The notes under the pieces were generated by a model. That model did not search any database, was not told the DNA's origin, and worked only from the letters and a program-made list of their open reading frames with translations. From Lytechinus pictus (taxonomy: Eukaryota; Echinodermata; Echinoidea; Temnopleuroida; Toxopneustidae): a stretch of 64,000 nucleotides of DNA. The translations under genes and the position numbers were made by a program. Shown one piece after another: positions 33,978-45,009 of this stretch. The stretch lies in the NCBI RefSeq assembly GCF_037042905.1, contig NC_087249.1, forward strand, positions 36,285,401 to 36,349,400. Reading direction: 5' to 3'. Each line of letters opens with the position of its first letter. Positions within the stretch are counted from its first letter, which is position 1.

Positions 33978-34269
33978 ACAGCACGAACGGTACTTACTGA
34001 CGAATGTACTGAGGCCTCCCTCTGAGTTCAGATCTCGAAGAACTCATCAATGTAATGTACATGCTGTAAGGCCTATCCACCCATCAGAATTATATTTGCT
34101 CTATCTTCTTGCATCCAGTCAATCGTCCACATATCCATCCCGAATAAGACGTCCGTACTGTGCTGTGTCGAACTCGGTCAGTGAATTCCGAATCGTTTAG
34201 GAATTCAGACACTCCTCACGCAAGCATTGTTATGCTAATCGGATACTTCTGCTAAGAAAAGAAAATGTA

Positions 34270-34437
34270 TTTATTCCCTAATTCGACTCTCAATCGTGAA
34301 TAAATTATTTTCAGTCACGCCTCACTATCCTTAAGCACAACCAGTGCAACAACATCAACACCTGAAATAGAAAACATTTATATACTTTACAAAAAACATA
34401 CCTGTTTCGAGGGGAGCACCAAGCTTCGACGGCAATA
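34270..34437 (-). repeat. Terminal direct repeat of the DIRS-like element (proximal copy)
   Basis: Nearly identical to 33810-33977 at a spacing of 460 bases. Lies between the recombinase C-terminus and the intervening unique segment. Confidence 0.7.
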
Positions 34438-34689
34438 CAAGCTAAACTTATAGCTCCCCCTCTCAGTCAATCAAAGAACGGGTAAACAAGAAAATGAGTT
34501 ACACGACGCAATCATTTCAATTTAACCAACTTTAAATGTATAATGATAATAATACATGTCTCATTCAACAATCTCATCGAACGCCTACAATCCATCTTTA
34601 ACAAAGTATACGTATAATCATACTGAGGCTAATTTACCCGGTATAAAAATAATTCTAAAGCCCCAAATTCATAGAAATTGAAAGACAAT

Positions 34690-34984
34690 CCTTCATATTG
34701 TCTTTAATATATCCATCCTTAGCAGTCTCCGACCTCCACCTACCATGTTTCTTAAACAACCTGTCTTGGAACACCAAAGTTCGCTGCTGCTGTGGCTCCG
34801 CCACTTCGGAGGCTATGCATGCCAAAACTCTTTGGATTCAACCCTACTTTCGCCAACGCCTCTCTCAATAATTCTAAACATCTAGTATAAGACAACTGTC
34901 CACGTCTTAACTTGTAACTATTACTGGATTTACAGTAATTTAGAGGCCTAAAAAGAAATACTTCATCAGAGGCATACCGTCCTA
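34690..34984 (-). pseudogene. Tyrosine recombinase, C-terminal part
   Basis: Reads YASDEVFLFRPLNY, KLRRGQLSYTRCLELLREAL, then FGMHSLRSGGATAAANFGVP, which holds the HxxR box of tyrosine recombinases (His, Arg). After a frameshift near 34770 the sequence continues with HGRW-type and AKDGYIKD-type residues, the latter with the expected catalytic Tyr. These integrate DIRS-type retrotransposon DNA in place of a DDE integrase. The N-terminal half lies beyond the LINE at 36342-36880. Confidence 0.75.
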
Positions 34985-36182
34985 ATCACAGCGTGGAGAC
35001 TCTCTTGGTGAACTTATCGAATGACATATTGTCAGAGATGGACACCGGACGTGTCACAGCTTTGGTTTGTTTAGACATGTCTTCTGCATTTGACACGGTT
35101 CACCATGGCATACTTTTGGATATTCTGTCATCTCTTGGTCTTCGGGGAAAGGTCTTCAGCTGGTTTGAGTCATATCTATCTGATCGATATCAGCTGGTTT
35201 GTGTCAACAGTGCAAGGTCAGATCAAGTTCCCCTGACAAGCGGAGTTCCCCAAGGATCGATGGGAGGTCCCCTACTTTTTTCTGTATACATCAGTGGTCT
35301 CAAGCATATTTTAGATAAGCACTCTGTTATTAAGTACCACTGTTACGCCGACGATGTTCAGCTGTATACTTCTTTCGCCGCTGGTCAAGATAACACTGAA
35401 CTAGCTATCAAAAAGCTTGAAGAATGTATTAATGATGTACTAGACTGGATGTGCTCACACTCTCTTAAAGCAAATAATGCTAAGTCTGAATTCATGTTGC
35501 TTGGTTCTAGGGCTCAGTTATCTAAGTCTAATGTCTGCTCCATAAAAATAGGATGTTCTGTAATCAGAGTTTCAGATAAGTGCAGAAATCTTGGGGTTAT
35601 GTTTGATGCTAATATGTCCAGGTCTCTAGTATATGTCAATCAGTACAGTACCAATTACGGAATTTGGGGTTCATTAGGAAGTATCTCACTAAGTCTTGTA
35701 CAGAGAAGATTATACATGCACTCGTAACATCCCGTCTTGATTTTTGCAATAGTTTAGTATATAATGTTTCACAATCTCAGTTAGATCGCCTTAGGAAACT
35801 CCAACATAATGCTGCCCGTATCGTCACCATGTCCCCCAAGAGGAATCACATAACCCCCATTCTCAAATCTCTTCACTGGTTACCCGTTGTACAGCGCATT
35901 ACATTTAAAATCCTACTACTTGTTTTCCATTCTATTTACAGAACTGCACCTCAATACAACTCTTCTTTGATTACTCCATACAATCCCTCTCGCAACCTTA
36001 GGTCTTCTAGTTCATTCTTTCTCGCTGTACCACAATCTCATAATTCATGGGGGGATCGATCATTTCAACATGCTGGGCCTTTCCTATGGAATAAACTGCC
36101 AATAGAAATCCGCAATATTTCTTGTCTCACCACTTTCAAAAGTTCTCTTAAAACCTGGTTATTCACGCAAGCTTTTAGGTAA
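34972..36182 (+). pseudogene. LINE reverse transcriptase, C-terminal two thirds, frameshifted
   Basis: RT motifs: CLDMSSAFDTVHHGILL (motif A), TSGVPQGSMGGPLLFSVYIS (motif B), YHCYADDVQLY (motif C, catalytic YADD). Then LKANNAKSEFMLLG and LGVMFDANMS. A -1 frameshift near 35630-35660 moves the reading to the frame at 35664-36182, which carries NLGFIRKYLTKSC, LDRLRKLQHNAARIV, LKSLHWLPVVQRITFKILLL and WNKLPIEIR, the usual RT-thumb and C-terminal region of CR1/L2-type LINEs. No endonuclease domain remains. Dead as it stands. Confidence 0.85.
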
Positions 36183-36341
36183 TTGTTATTCTACCCCTCT
36201 TTTTAGTAGGTTTTCTTTCTTCCTTCCTTTCTTTTTCCTTTTCTTTTCTTTTCTTTTCTTTATTGCGCCATGAGCATCTTTTTTATGATGGATACCGGCG
36301 CATTACAAATGTTCATATTATTATTATTATTATTATTATTA
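34972..36341 (+). mobile_element. 5'-truncated CR1/L2-like LINE inserted in the recombinase
   Basis: Begins within the RT domain (AYRPNHSVET) and ends with GGCGCATTACAAATG and an (ATT)n tail at 36315-36341, i.e. a typical 5'-truncated LINE copy with an intact 3' end. The recombinase frame stops at LRKYLIAAGL on one side (36342) and resumes with YASDEVFLFRPL on the other (34976), so the insertion is clean. The exact left edge is within 34965-34985. Confidence 0.85.
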
Positions 36342-36880
36342 AGCCCCGCTGCAATCAAATATTTCCTCAAAGCTAATACGGGGCATGTGGGGGAATTTGT
36401 AGCACCTATAAGAACCCATGCTTCTTGCCTGTAAATATCGGTTTTAATTTTCATGATGAAAGTATTCACATGAGAAAAATACAAGTCTAAATCACATTTA
36501 CGAATATGTATCATTTCATCAAATCGTATAGAATGCCTGCGTAGGAAATCAAAATCATAGCACATAATCAAATATCTAATAGACTCGTTGAAGATCCATA
36601 CTTCTCAACAACTGCTTTCAAAATGTCTGGGGTTATAACTTCTTTCTTAACGATCGGTTTGTTTAGTAATTTCTTTAAACATTGTAAAACAATATGTATG
36701 AACTTGCGATCACAGGGATTAACATTCATCCTTGGCTTGCAGTCAGAATGCCACTTAATGGCGTAAAAAGCCGATTCTATCCTCGAATAAGGAGCTTCTC
36801 TTTGATACAAATGAATAAGATAGCGACTAATATCTTCTGGTTCTGCTGTGTCAGAATTTACTTTATTTTGCTTACACTAA
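36342..36880 (-). pseudogene. Tyrosine recombinase, N-terminal part
   Basis: Minus-strand text: DISRYLIHLYQREAPYSRIE, FYAIKWHSDC, NPCDRKFIHIVLQCLKKLLN, ITPDILKAVVEKYG, then LRRHSIRFDEMIHIRKCDLD (first catalytic Arg region) and GATNSPTCPVLALRKYLIAAGL, where the LINE tail begins. The frame changes near 36568. The run of Asn codons after LIAAGL is the LINE's (ATT)n tail read in this frame, not protein. Continues at 34984. Confidence 0.75.
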
Positions 36881-37944
36881 TCTCTCCAGATATTCAACGC
36901 TCTGTTGTATTTACTCATAGTGTTATCAGCTCTCGAAGTTGTCAAGACCTTGTTCAAAGTTATATCATATCCTTCATGAAGAGAATTTCTGGATTTGAGA
37001 AAAATTAAACAAAACTTAAGCTGGTATATATTTATCTCAACACAATATATTCAAATTGTGATAAATTCTCAAGTTCAGTCATTCTTATCAAATTCTCAAA
37101 ATTTAATCACTTCTAATACGTTTTACAGCCATGACAGCAAAATTAAACATTAACTATGCAGCTATCCTCAAACCTGGTGGTTTTATATTTTCACTAAAAT
37201 TTCAGTATGAAATTCATTAGATCACAATTCCATATCATAATTCGTTTCAATCGTCTTGAAGGCTTAGCAAAACAATAGCTTTGGGATTCATTTCCTTTGC
37301 GAAAATATTAATTTTTGCCTTAAAACACTTGCAAAAAACTTTCTGAAACATTTTATTCTCAAGAATTCTGTAATTTTGAGACTTTGAATGTTTTCAATCA
37401 TCACCAATTTCTTCATTCTGAGCTCCGCCGCCAGTAAATTATAACTAATTTGAGAATGAAATCTCATATCAATTCCTTATCAACCTTTACGATTGTTATC
37501 CTTTTACATAATCATAACATTCTCCAATTTCCATCACCACTTCTTTGCTCTGCAGCATAAGTGGATCCTAGCTATGCAGCTATCTGCCATGCGGCCCTGT
37601 ACAAATTACATGTTGCATTCCAACAGTATAATTTTGAATTAACCTCCATCAAATGGATGTATTACATACCAACATTCATGTCAGCCATCTCTCACAAACC
37701 GTTAAGGCGTAGACATAGGACTGGGATTTTGAATTTCTTTGTCCCAAAAATAGATTTTTTGATTTTTTTTTTTTTTTTTTTTTTAATTTTTTTTTTTTTT
37801 ATTGTTTCTGCCTTGAACGAAAATTCCTTGAGGATTATCAATTTTGAAGTATTCAGAGATTAAGGAACGAAAATCACTTTGTTCAGAGAAAAGAATCGGC
37901 CAGAAGGGTGCAGACGGCCAGAAGGGAACAACCAAAGTCCCCCT
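36881..37944. other. AT-rich linker within the DIRS-like element
   Basis: About 1 kb of AT-rich DNA between recombinase and RNase H, with a T run at 37757-37800. No domain recognised; could be a decayed part of the element or a later insertion. Confidence 0.35.
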
Positions 37945-38604
37945 AGCAGAACAAAACCTTCAGATGCTTAAGTACTTGCCCTATACATTCGATAGGTGGA
38001 ACCACCCAATTATTCTCGCCCGACCAATCACATGAGAAGGGATCAACATGATCTGTTAGGGGACACCAATATTTAGAATTGAACTTCTTAATTTTGAAAT
38101 TGAAATCGTCCGCAAATCTGTCCACAGTGTGAGGGCCCCAGATTTTGTCAAAAAATCCGAAAAATTCATCTGACACACCCCAATCATCAAAATCTATCAT
38201 GCGACTTAGTGCATCTGCAAAACGGTTCTCCTCTCTGGGAGCCCAATGAACGTGAAGACTAATGTTGTTTCTTTTACACAACTCAAAGATGTGTAAACTC
38301 ATCTCATGCAATTCTGCAATCATACTTCCTTTATTTACAATCGATTCTACTCCTTTATTATCACAGAGGACCTTGACAGTTTTATGTCTCATGTGAGATA
38401 CAACTGTTTGCAGTGTCATACTTACTGACTTGAGTTCTCTCCAAGTGGAGTTTTTAACCATTTCAAACTCAATCCAATCTCATCCCATTTCATGCCTGCG
38501 CACTCAGAAACCCATGCCCCGCAGCCTGATGGACTTGCATCAGAATAGATGAAAGTCTGTGGAACTGAATAAGCAGAAATAATGCTTACGTTAAGAATAT
38601 GCAA
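37945..38604 (-). pseudogene. RNase H domain of the DIRS-like element
   Basis: Starts FIYSDASPSGCGAWV (first catalytic Asp), GMKWDEIGLSLKW, then, after a frameshift near 38460, NSTWRELKSVSMTLQT (catalytic Glu), KVLCDNKGVESIVNKGS (catalytic Asp), LHVHWAPREENRFADALSRM (final Asp), and VDRFADDFNFKIKKFNSKYW. This is the DIRS/Ty3-type RNase H followed by the usual 'fDRFA...FNS' tether. It lies directly after the RT in the minus-strand order. Confidence 0.8.
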
Positions 38605-38639
38605 ATTCTTCTCCAGAAGAAGAACACGAATATTAAATC

Positions 38640-39480
38640 ATCACTATTGATCACATTATGTCCTATCCCGATGTACCCACCGGATGATTTCGTGATGCAT
38701 AAATCTGGTTTTAAATTGAGTAACTGTGCCAAACACTGGATTCAATGTATCTTTCCAACTATAACTACGATCTTTCGTGCTGAAACCTCAGGCAATTCTG
38801 CTTGAAATGAATCTGAACATAACTCAAGATCCTTCATCCTTCTTTCAGTAATCTTTATATAAGCTACCCTGCTTTCCCGTGGTATTCCTAACCAATCCAA
38901 ACACTGGACAAGAGTCCATTGAGATATTTCTCAACATTTGGTATCAAACCTGCTTCAAGTAAGTCATTTTTCACCGTCTTGACCATAGTAGGCCTATCAT
39001 ACGAATCAAAGGAAGCAGCACGACCCAATCATCTATATACAAAACAATGAAAATACCATTTCTATACGCCAATGATTAACAATAGGCTTAAATCATGTAA
39101 TGAAGACAAAGGTAGCTGCTGCCAACCCAATGGCAAAACCTAAAAAGAGAAAAACCTTGTACCACTACCAAAATCCCAACTAAAGCCTACAATTTTTCAT
39201 GCACTTGAAAAATGTAATCATGATGATAACCTTGCTTAAGTTCAAAGGAAAGCATAAAATCTCCCTGTTTTAAATATGACATGACTACATTCCAGTCTTC
39301 AAGTATAATAGTGTTCTTCCACAAGTGTTAGTTGACATAACGTAAACCAAGAACCAGTCTCTTTTTATATCTGAACTCTGAATTGAATCTGAAAAGGGGT
39401 AACATCATGGGGTGCAGTGGTGGATTCAACAACCAAACCCTTTTTAATAATAATTCGTTAATGGCTTCAGAAACGAAATC
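38640..39480 (-). pseudogene. Reverse transcriptase of the DIRS-like element
   Basis: Decayed, in three frames: DFVSEAINELLLKKGLVVES, then EDWNVVMSYLKQGDFMLSFE followed by LKQGYHH (motif A region), FAIGLAAATFVFIT and FKPIVNHWR (motif B), RNGIFIVLYIDDWVVLLPL (motif C, catalytic YIDD near 39023-39038). Motifs match DIRS-type RTs. Several stops and frameshifts. Precedes RNase H in the minus-strand order. Confidence 0.75.
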
Positions 39481-39699
39481 GGGATCGATGTCAATGCTGA
39501 CTTATCATCTTATTGTAAGGTAACTTGTAACCATGTTCATTGACATCTACAACAAATTGAGATGCATCAGTTGATTTCCAAATTGTAAGGAAGCATTCAA
39601 TCTACCTTTAACCAAAGGTTCTGAATTTCATTGATCATACTCATAATTTCTCAAATAAAATTCTTCCTCCTACCCTGCACATCTTGTCGAATCAACACT

Positions 39700-40110
39700 A
39701 ACGTTACTCGATGTTTCCCAACCGAAACAAATTCAACAATGCTCTGTTTCTGTATTTCTTAATTTAGAAGGGCCCGCTGACGGACCAGGAGTAGTCAATA
39801 TATTCCAGATTGTTTGATCTGTGTCATATCTATGTCTAGGTTCATTAGTTAAAGGTGGAATTCAACCAAAATAACACATCTTTTCTTAACATATAATTAT
39901 GGACTAGGTAGAATCAAGAATAGATTCATTTGCTACGCGCTTCTGATCATTCTACTCTTCAGTTTTCAAATACCACACTTCGTCAAATACAGAACAAAAC
40001 TGACATTTACCTTGCTCAGTTTGACCATGATCAATGGATCATTTAACTCTGTTGAGCATTGTTATCTCTGAAGGATGAATCTTGCTGGGATCTTGCTTCC
40101 TGATACCTGG
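39700..40110 (-). pseudogene. Gag-like coding of the DIRS-like element, C-terminal part
   Basis: Minus-strand text includes QTEQGKCQFCSVFDEVWYLK and NDQKRVANESILDST, with a CxxC. Interrupted by stops. It joins, across E1, to the gag text ending MGSGEVAP at 47856. Assignment rests on position before RT. Confidence 0.5.
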
Positions 40111-40116
40111 CCCAGG

Positions 40117-40925
40117 TCAAAAAACCAGTTAAGGACCAGTTCATCCAACTGGTACTGGTACCAGTTGATTCCAGTTAGCGAACTGGATTCAATATGGAAA
40201 TTGGAATACTGGAATCAACTGGATTCCAGTTGATTCCAATACTGGAATCAACTGGAATCCAGTTGACAAATTGTAACTGGTACCAGTTGGAAATACCAGT
40301 TGGCAACTGGTCCTAACTGGTACCAGTTAGCAACTGGTACCAGTTGACAACTGGTCCTAACTGGTACCAGTTAGGACCAGTTGGAAACATGAGTTGTCAA
40401 CTGGTGCCAGTTAAAACCAGTTGGAAACACCAATTGTAAACTGGTGCCAGTTAGGACCAGTTGGAAACATGAGTTGTCAACTGGTGCCAGTTAAAACCAG
40501 TTGGAAACACAAATTGTCAACTGGTGCCAGTTAGGACCAGTTGGAAACATGAGTTGTCAACTGGTGCCAGTTAAAACCAGTTGGAAACACCAATTGTCAA
40601 CTGGTGCCAGTTAGGACCAGTTGGAAACATGAGTTGTCAACTGGTGCCAGTTAAAACCAGTTGGAAACACAAATTGTCAACTGGTGCCAGTTAGGACCAG
40701 TTGGAAACATGAGGTGTCAACTGGTGCCAGTTAAAACCAGTTGGAAACACCAATTGTCAACTGGTGCCAGTTAGGACCAGTTGGAAACATGAGTTGTCAA
40801 CTGGTGCCAGTTAAAACCAGTTGGAAACACCAGTTGTCAACTGGTGCCAGTTAGAACAAGTTGGAAGCACCAGTTAGGACCAGTTGGAAACATAAATTGT
40901 CAAGTGGTACCAGTTAGAAACACCC
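40117..40925. repeat. E1 left terminal array (40-bp unit)
   Basis: From about 40370 to 40870 the unit is 40 bp, with two alternating versions: one reads TTAGGACCAGTTGGAAACAT + GAGTTGTCAACTGGTGCCAG, the other TTAAAACCAGTTGGAAACAC + CAATTGTCAACTGGTGCCAG, giving an 80-bp higher-order repeat of about six pairs. The outer 250 bases are a looser, mixed-orientation version with CCAGTT/AACTGG every 8-20 bases. Confidence 0.95.
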
Positions 40926-41127
40926 TGCAATGTATAGCATAAACAAAAATGAATCATGTGGATATGTACATTCCCGATCTTTTACTCTTCTCATATAATC
41001 ACTCCTTCGTTTTCCTTGCGCACACACACATTAGAATATTGGTACCAACACCCCCCCCCCCCCTCTCAGGCGGTTATTTAAATTATAAATTATCTTCAAT
41101 TATCTTTACATTGAATGTCCACTCCTG

Positions 41128-41570
41128 TTATAACAATGTGCATGGACAAGTGAAATAATTATCCTTGCACATAGGACTGATGAAATGAATCAAGGTAAAT
41201 TTGTAGCATTGTATTGAAACCTTGTTAATTTCCACATGCACAATATAACAGGATTGGACTGTAAACTTGCTCTGGTAAATCAATCCCTCAGTCTCTTGAA
41301 ATCTGTACCAAAAAACATCAGAGAATGACAAAAGTCACAAAAAACATCTATATGGTATTTAAACTAGGAATTTAATGAAAGAAAATTATGTTACAAACTG
41401 TAACATGCTGTGTATAATTCTTGTATTATGTGTCAACACAGATCATTAACTTACACAGTAAATAATCCAATTTTTACATGCTAGCTTGGAGACAAAATTT
41501 GAATATAATGCATCTAAGCATTTACCTTCAATAAATAATATGTACTATTTTTAAAGGAATGATAAAGGAG
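41128..41570. other. E1 interior, segment shared with E2
   Basis: 41440-41520 (CTTACACAGTAAAT, ACATGCTAGCTTGGAGACAA, AATTTGAAT) matches 52360-52425 in E2. A minus-strand frame at 41331-41128 begins after an acceptor-like TTTTTTGGTACAG, but its coding status is uncertain. Confidence 0.45.
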
Positions 41571-41589
41571 TCTTTTTTTAATTATTATT

Positions 41590-41692
41590 TATTGAGATCT
41601 TGGGGCCCTCACTGGCTCTGAAGAGGAAACGTGAAACAGGTACCTTCCTTTCCTGTAGTGGCACTTGATCTTTGCTGGTAGATGCGATGTAT
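41590..41692 (-). CDS. E1 gene, decayed or alternative copy of an exon
   Basis: Minus-strand acceptor CTTCAG is followed by YIASTSKDQVPLQERKVPVS and FLFRASEGPKIS, then a stop. It is clearly homologous to the exon at 43383-43500 (YIASTSKERVPVQGRNVPVA), and the upstream introns of both match too (41820-41950 against 43680-43795), so about 400 bases have been duplicated. It could be an alternative last exon or a pseudo-exon. Function unknown. Confidence 0.45.
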
Positions 41693-42268
41693 CTGAAGAT
41701 TAGAAAAAAAACCAATGGAATGAAAAATAATAAGTACAGTGAATACCGTAATACAAAATTTCAGTGGTGTAAAATTATATCTGCACATAAAGAAAATACA
41801 TGGGATAGTGAAACTTCTCTAAGTTCCATATTTCAATGATTCAATTATAAATGATAGACAGCACATCATCATTTTTATTACAACATGTATAGTAAGTTCA
41901 CATGGTCTTGGGAATACTTCTGAAATTGACATCGCAGAGATGAAATTGCCTCGACCTTATACCTATACATTTATTTTAATAATAAAGACTTAGACTATGT
42001 ATGTTTGCATATATGTATCTAGGAGTCTATGTTGCACATTATCTGCTAACATCTGATGGGTATTTCATGATTGTCAGTGCCGACTATTTCAGTGAAATCA
42101 TTGCTTTTGATTGGCTGAGAAGCACTGGCCTCTGACTGTTACTATGGTAACTGTCGGAAAAAGACAACTTGTTAATGCTGACAACTTTCAAAAAGCAGTT
42201 CCCAGAACATGTTTAAAAACGCAAGACAAAGCAACAAAAAAAATGAAATACAAAATTTTATCCGAGGA

Positions 42269-42865
42269 TTAAAGGGATGGTCCGGGCCGAAAATATTTAC
42301 ATCTAAATAATACTTAAGTAAAATTCACAGAGCAAAATGATGAAAATTTCATCAAAATAGGATAACAAGAAGTTATTGAATTTTAAAGTTTATCAATATT
42401 TTGTGAAAACAGTTGTATGCACTTCGTCATGAATATTCATTAGGTGGGCTGATGTCACATCTCCACTTTCCTTTTTTTTATATGTTACTAGATGAAATCA
42501 TAAATGTTTGATTTTTTCATACATGTGTAAATGATGCGTCTCCATTGTAATGAAATAAGTTGCGTCAATAACTAATGCACCTAATCAGTTGTCAATCCAA
42601 TTGTCAATAGTTCTTGGTTAAAAATATCTTAATAAACCTAATCTCATATAATAAAATACAAAAGGGCAATTGGGGTATGACATCATCAGCCAACCTAATG
42701 AATATTCATAAAGACATGCCTAGAACTATTTCACCGGAATAATGCAAATCTTTAAAATTCAAAACCTTAATTAGTTATCAAATTTTGATCAAGTTTTCAG
42801 CATTTTGCTCTGTGAATTTTACTCTATTTATTGAGATATGTTTCCAGCCTGGACCATCCCTTTAA
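42269..42865. mobile_element. 0.6-kb TTAA-flanked MITE nested in E1
   Basis: Left TTAAAGGGATGGTCCGGGCC and right GCCTGGACCATCCCTTTAA are inverted, each ending in TTAA. The inverted similarity runs deep (CACAGAGCAAAATGATGAAA against TTTTCAGCATTTTGCTCTGT; ATGAATATTCATTAGGTGGG against CCAACCTAATGAATATTCAT). Partial copies at 26448-26575 and 52755-53092. No coding capacity. Confidence 0.88.
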
Positions 42866-43382
42866 TTCTACTTCTACGGTACCCCCACACATACTGGTAA
42901 GTCAGAGGTAAAAAACAACGAGAACCAATTTAATTTCAAAGATAAAAAAATACTTCAGCCTCCAGATTTAAGAAAAAATTCAGGAAATGTTATTTTAGTT
43001 CAGACTAATTGTGCACGTTTCATTTCGGAGGTCAATCTGAAATTATACTTCCAGTTCCAAATTCACGCCATTTGGTTATGCAAAAGCATGAATTAAAATT
43101 GATGGGCATGGGCCCATGTCACTGGCTAGCCTAGAGGACTCCATGAAGATAATTTTATCATTTTTACATTGTATTTTCATCACGGAGCCTAGACAAGCCT
43201 CCTATAAGGTTGCTCGTACAACTGTGTAAACAAAGATAGATTTCCCTCGGAAATCCACCTTTCCCATAATGATTTTTGGGCAAACATTAAATTTTTACAT
43301 TTTGTAAGCCTTGATACTCTAAATGTGTACAAAGGCTTAAAAAAAATTAATTGTAAAATGTACAAATTGGAAATTTTCTTAC

Positions 43383-43500
43383 AAAAAGGATCACTTGCTT
43401 GCAGATCTTGTTGTCCTCACTGCCTCTGAAGAGTTCACGTGCGACAGGTACATTCCTTCCCTGTACTGGCACACGTTCTTTGCTGGTAGATGCGATGTAT
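43383..43500 (-). CDS. E1 gene, third visible exon
   Basis: Acceptor TTATTCAG precedes and donor TTTTT|GTAAGA follows on the minus strand. In frame it reads YIASTSKERVPVQGRNVPVA, RELFRGSEDNKICKQVILF. Its first base completes the Leu codon left open by the exon at 44166-44339, so the two exons fit in phase. No domain recognised. The E2 exon 53795-53911 occupies the corresponding place. Confidence 0.5.
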
Positions 43501-44165
43501 CTGAATAATTTTTTTTAAAACAATGGAGAGAAAAATAATCAGTACAGTGAACAGTGAATAAAAATACGTCTATATTACAGTGAATAGCAATACATGTCTA
43601 CACCTAAGGCGGGCAAGGGTTACTACAGAGTGTTGTAAAATTCCATTTGCACATTAAGAAAAATACATGGGATTGTGAATCAATGATTCAACTATAATGA
43701 TAAACAGCACATCATCATATTTATTAAAAAAATGAGTAAGTTCACTTGGTCTTGGGAATACTTCTGAAATCGATGTCGCAGAGATCAGTCCTTCATGTTT
43801 ATAATTCCATGGAGCTCAATAAATGGCTCTCCTTATGCCTCTGAATTTGCTTTCCTAGACACACTCAATTTTATAAAATGCTCAATTGTTGTAGATTGTT
43901 ATTTAAATTGTAAATGCAACAGCTGTGTAGCTATTAATTAATCTGTGGTGAAACTAGGCTTGGGTCATGTACAAAAATATCGCGCTCCTCAAAAAAAAAT
44001 TATAAGTAGGGTGTCCGAACTCATATTAGGCCTAAAAAAAGTGCTAGAATTTCATATTTTACATCTTTAAAACCATTAAATCACCATCTCTTTTCCATAA
44101 TTCTCATAATAGAAGATACACAAAGACCCCAAAAGAAAACTTGACATCTGAATTACCTAACTTAC

Positions 44166-44339
44166 AGCCTCCTCATATGGAGGGCAGCAACGAAGTATTC
44201 GGATCTCCACTCCTGAGTCCTGGCGGTTCTGAGCTGGGCCTTCTTCTGGAAACTACCGGTACCCCAGGTCATGTTCACCGACTTCATCTCCTCCTCGAGG
44301 CTCAGTATGACTCCAGGTGGTTTTGGGTCTCCCTCTCTC
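44166..44339 (-). CDS. E1 gene, second visible exon
   Basis: Minus-strand acceptor TGTATTTCAG and donor GGCT|GTAAGT. Open across in one frame: REGDPKPPGVILSLEEEMKS, VNMTWGTGSFQKKAQLRTAR, TQEWRSEYFVAALHMRRL. 174 bases, ending two bases into a codon that the next exon completes. GC-richer than the surrounding DNA, as an exon would be. No family recognised; no catalytic motif visible. Homology to E2 not seen for this exon. Confidence 0.5.
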
Positions 44340-44901
44340 CTGAAATACACAGTCAAAAAGTGATAAACAGCTATTCATGAAAAAATCAGACTCTTAAAAT
44401 GGTGGAAAAAATAATGAATTTCGATTTTCGGCATTTCAAAATCTCATCAAAATCCTCAAATCGTGTGTAAAGTGATTGGTGCGCAGACACGAGGCGCTGG
44501 CCACTATCATAATGTTAAATCTGAAATTGAAAATCATAACTGGCTGAGTCTCAGATTTTTTCCAAGACCAAGAAAATCAGTTTCACATTCGATCACATAT
44601 CTCTCTCATTTACTTATAACAATATATGGAACAATATCAACTGAAAGATTTTGTGAAATAAAAAGAAATTCATGTTAAATCTTAACACAAATCGTAAGGT
44701 CAATATGATTATGTGCGCAGACTTGCACCGGCATGGCAGCCACACATCCACGCCCGGCTAGTCGCGGCCGGCAGGCAGCGCTGAGGGGCAGTAACAGGAT
44801 GTCCTGACGAACTCTAACGTTACAGCTAGCCCCGCAGCTAGCTGCGAGCCGCGCCATTTAACAAACTACGAAAAGAAAATCATAGAAAATTGTTAACTTA
44901 C

Positions 44902-45000
44902 CTGTAGAGCCTACTGCGAATGTCTTAGCTTTCAAGTCATTGTCCAAATCTGGTCCGTGTGATTTCAGTGGTTGAATTATTATTAAAACGGCCTTCTTTA
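44902..45000 (-). other. E1 gene, first (probably non-coding) exon
   Basis: Minus-strand donor CTACAG|GTAAGT at 44901. The sequence before it (GGACAATGACTTGAAAGC, ACATTCGCAGTAGG) is matched in E2 at 61095-61165 (GGACAACGACTTCAAATTC, ATTCGCAGAATACG) with a donor at the same place. No in-frame ATG leads into the open frame, so it is probably 5' UTR. Confidence 0.45.
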
Positions 45001-45009
45001 CCCTTCTTT

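Noticed and set aside
36260-36345. Poly-asparagine protein tract
   Set aside because: The Asn codons are the LINE (ATT)n tail read on the opposite strand.
40370-40870. CRISPR-like array (regular 40-bp repeats)
   Set aside because: Eukaryotic context, no unique spacers; the repeats are contiguous.
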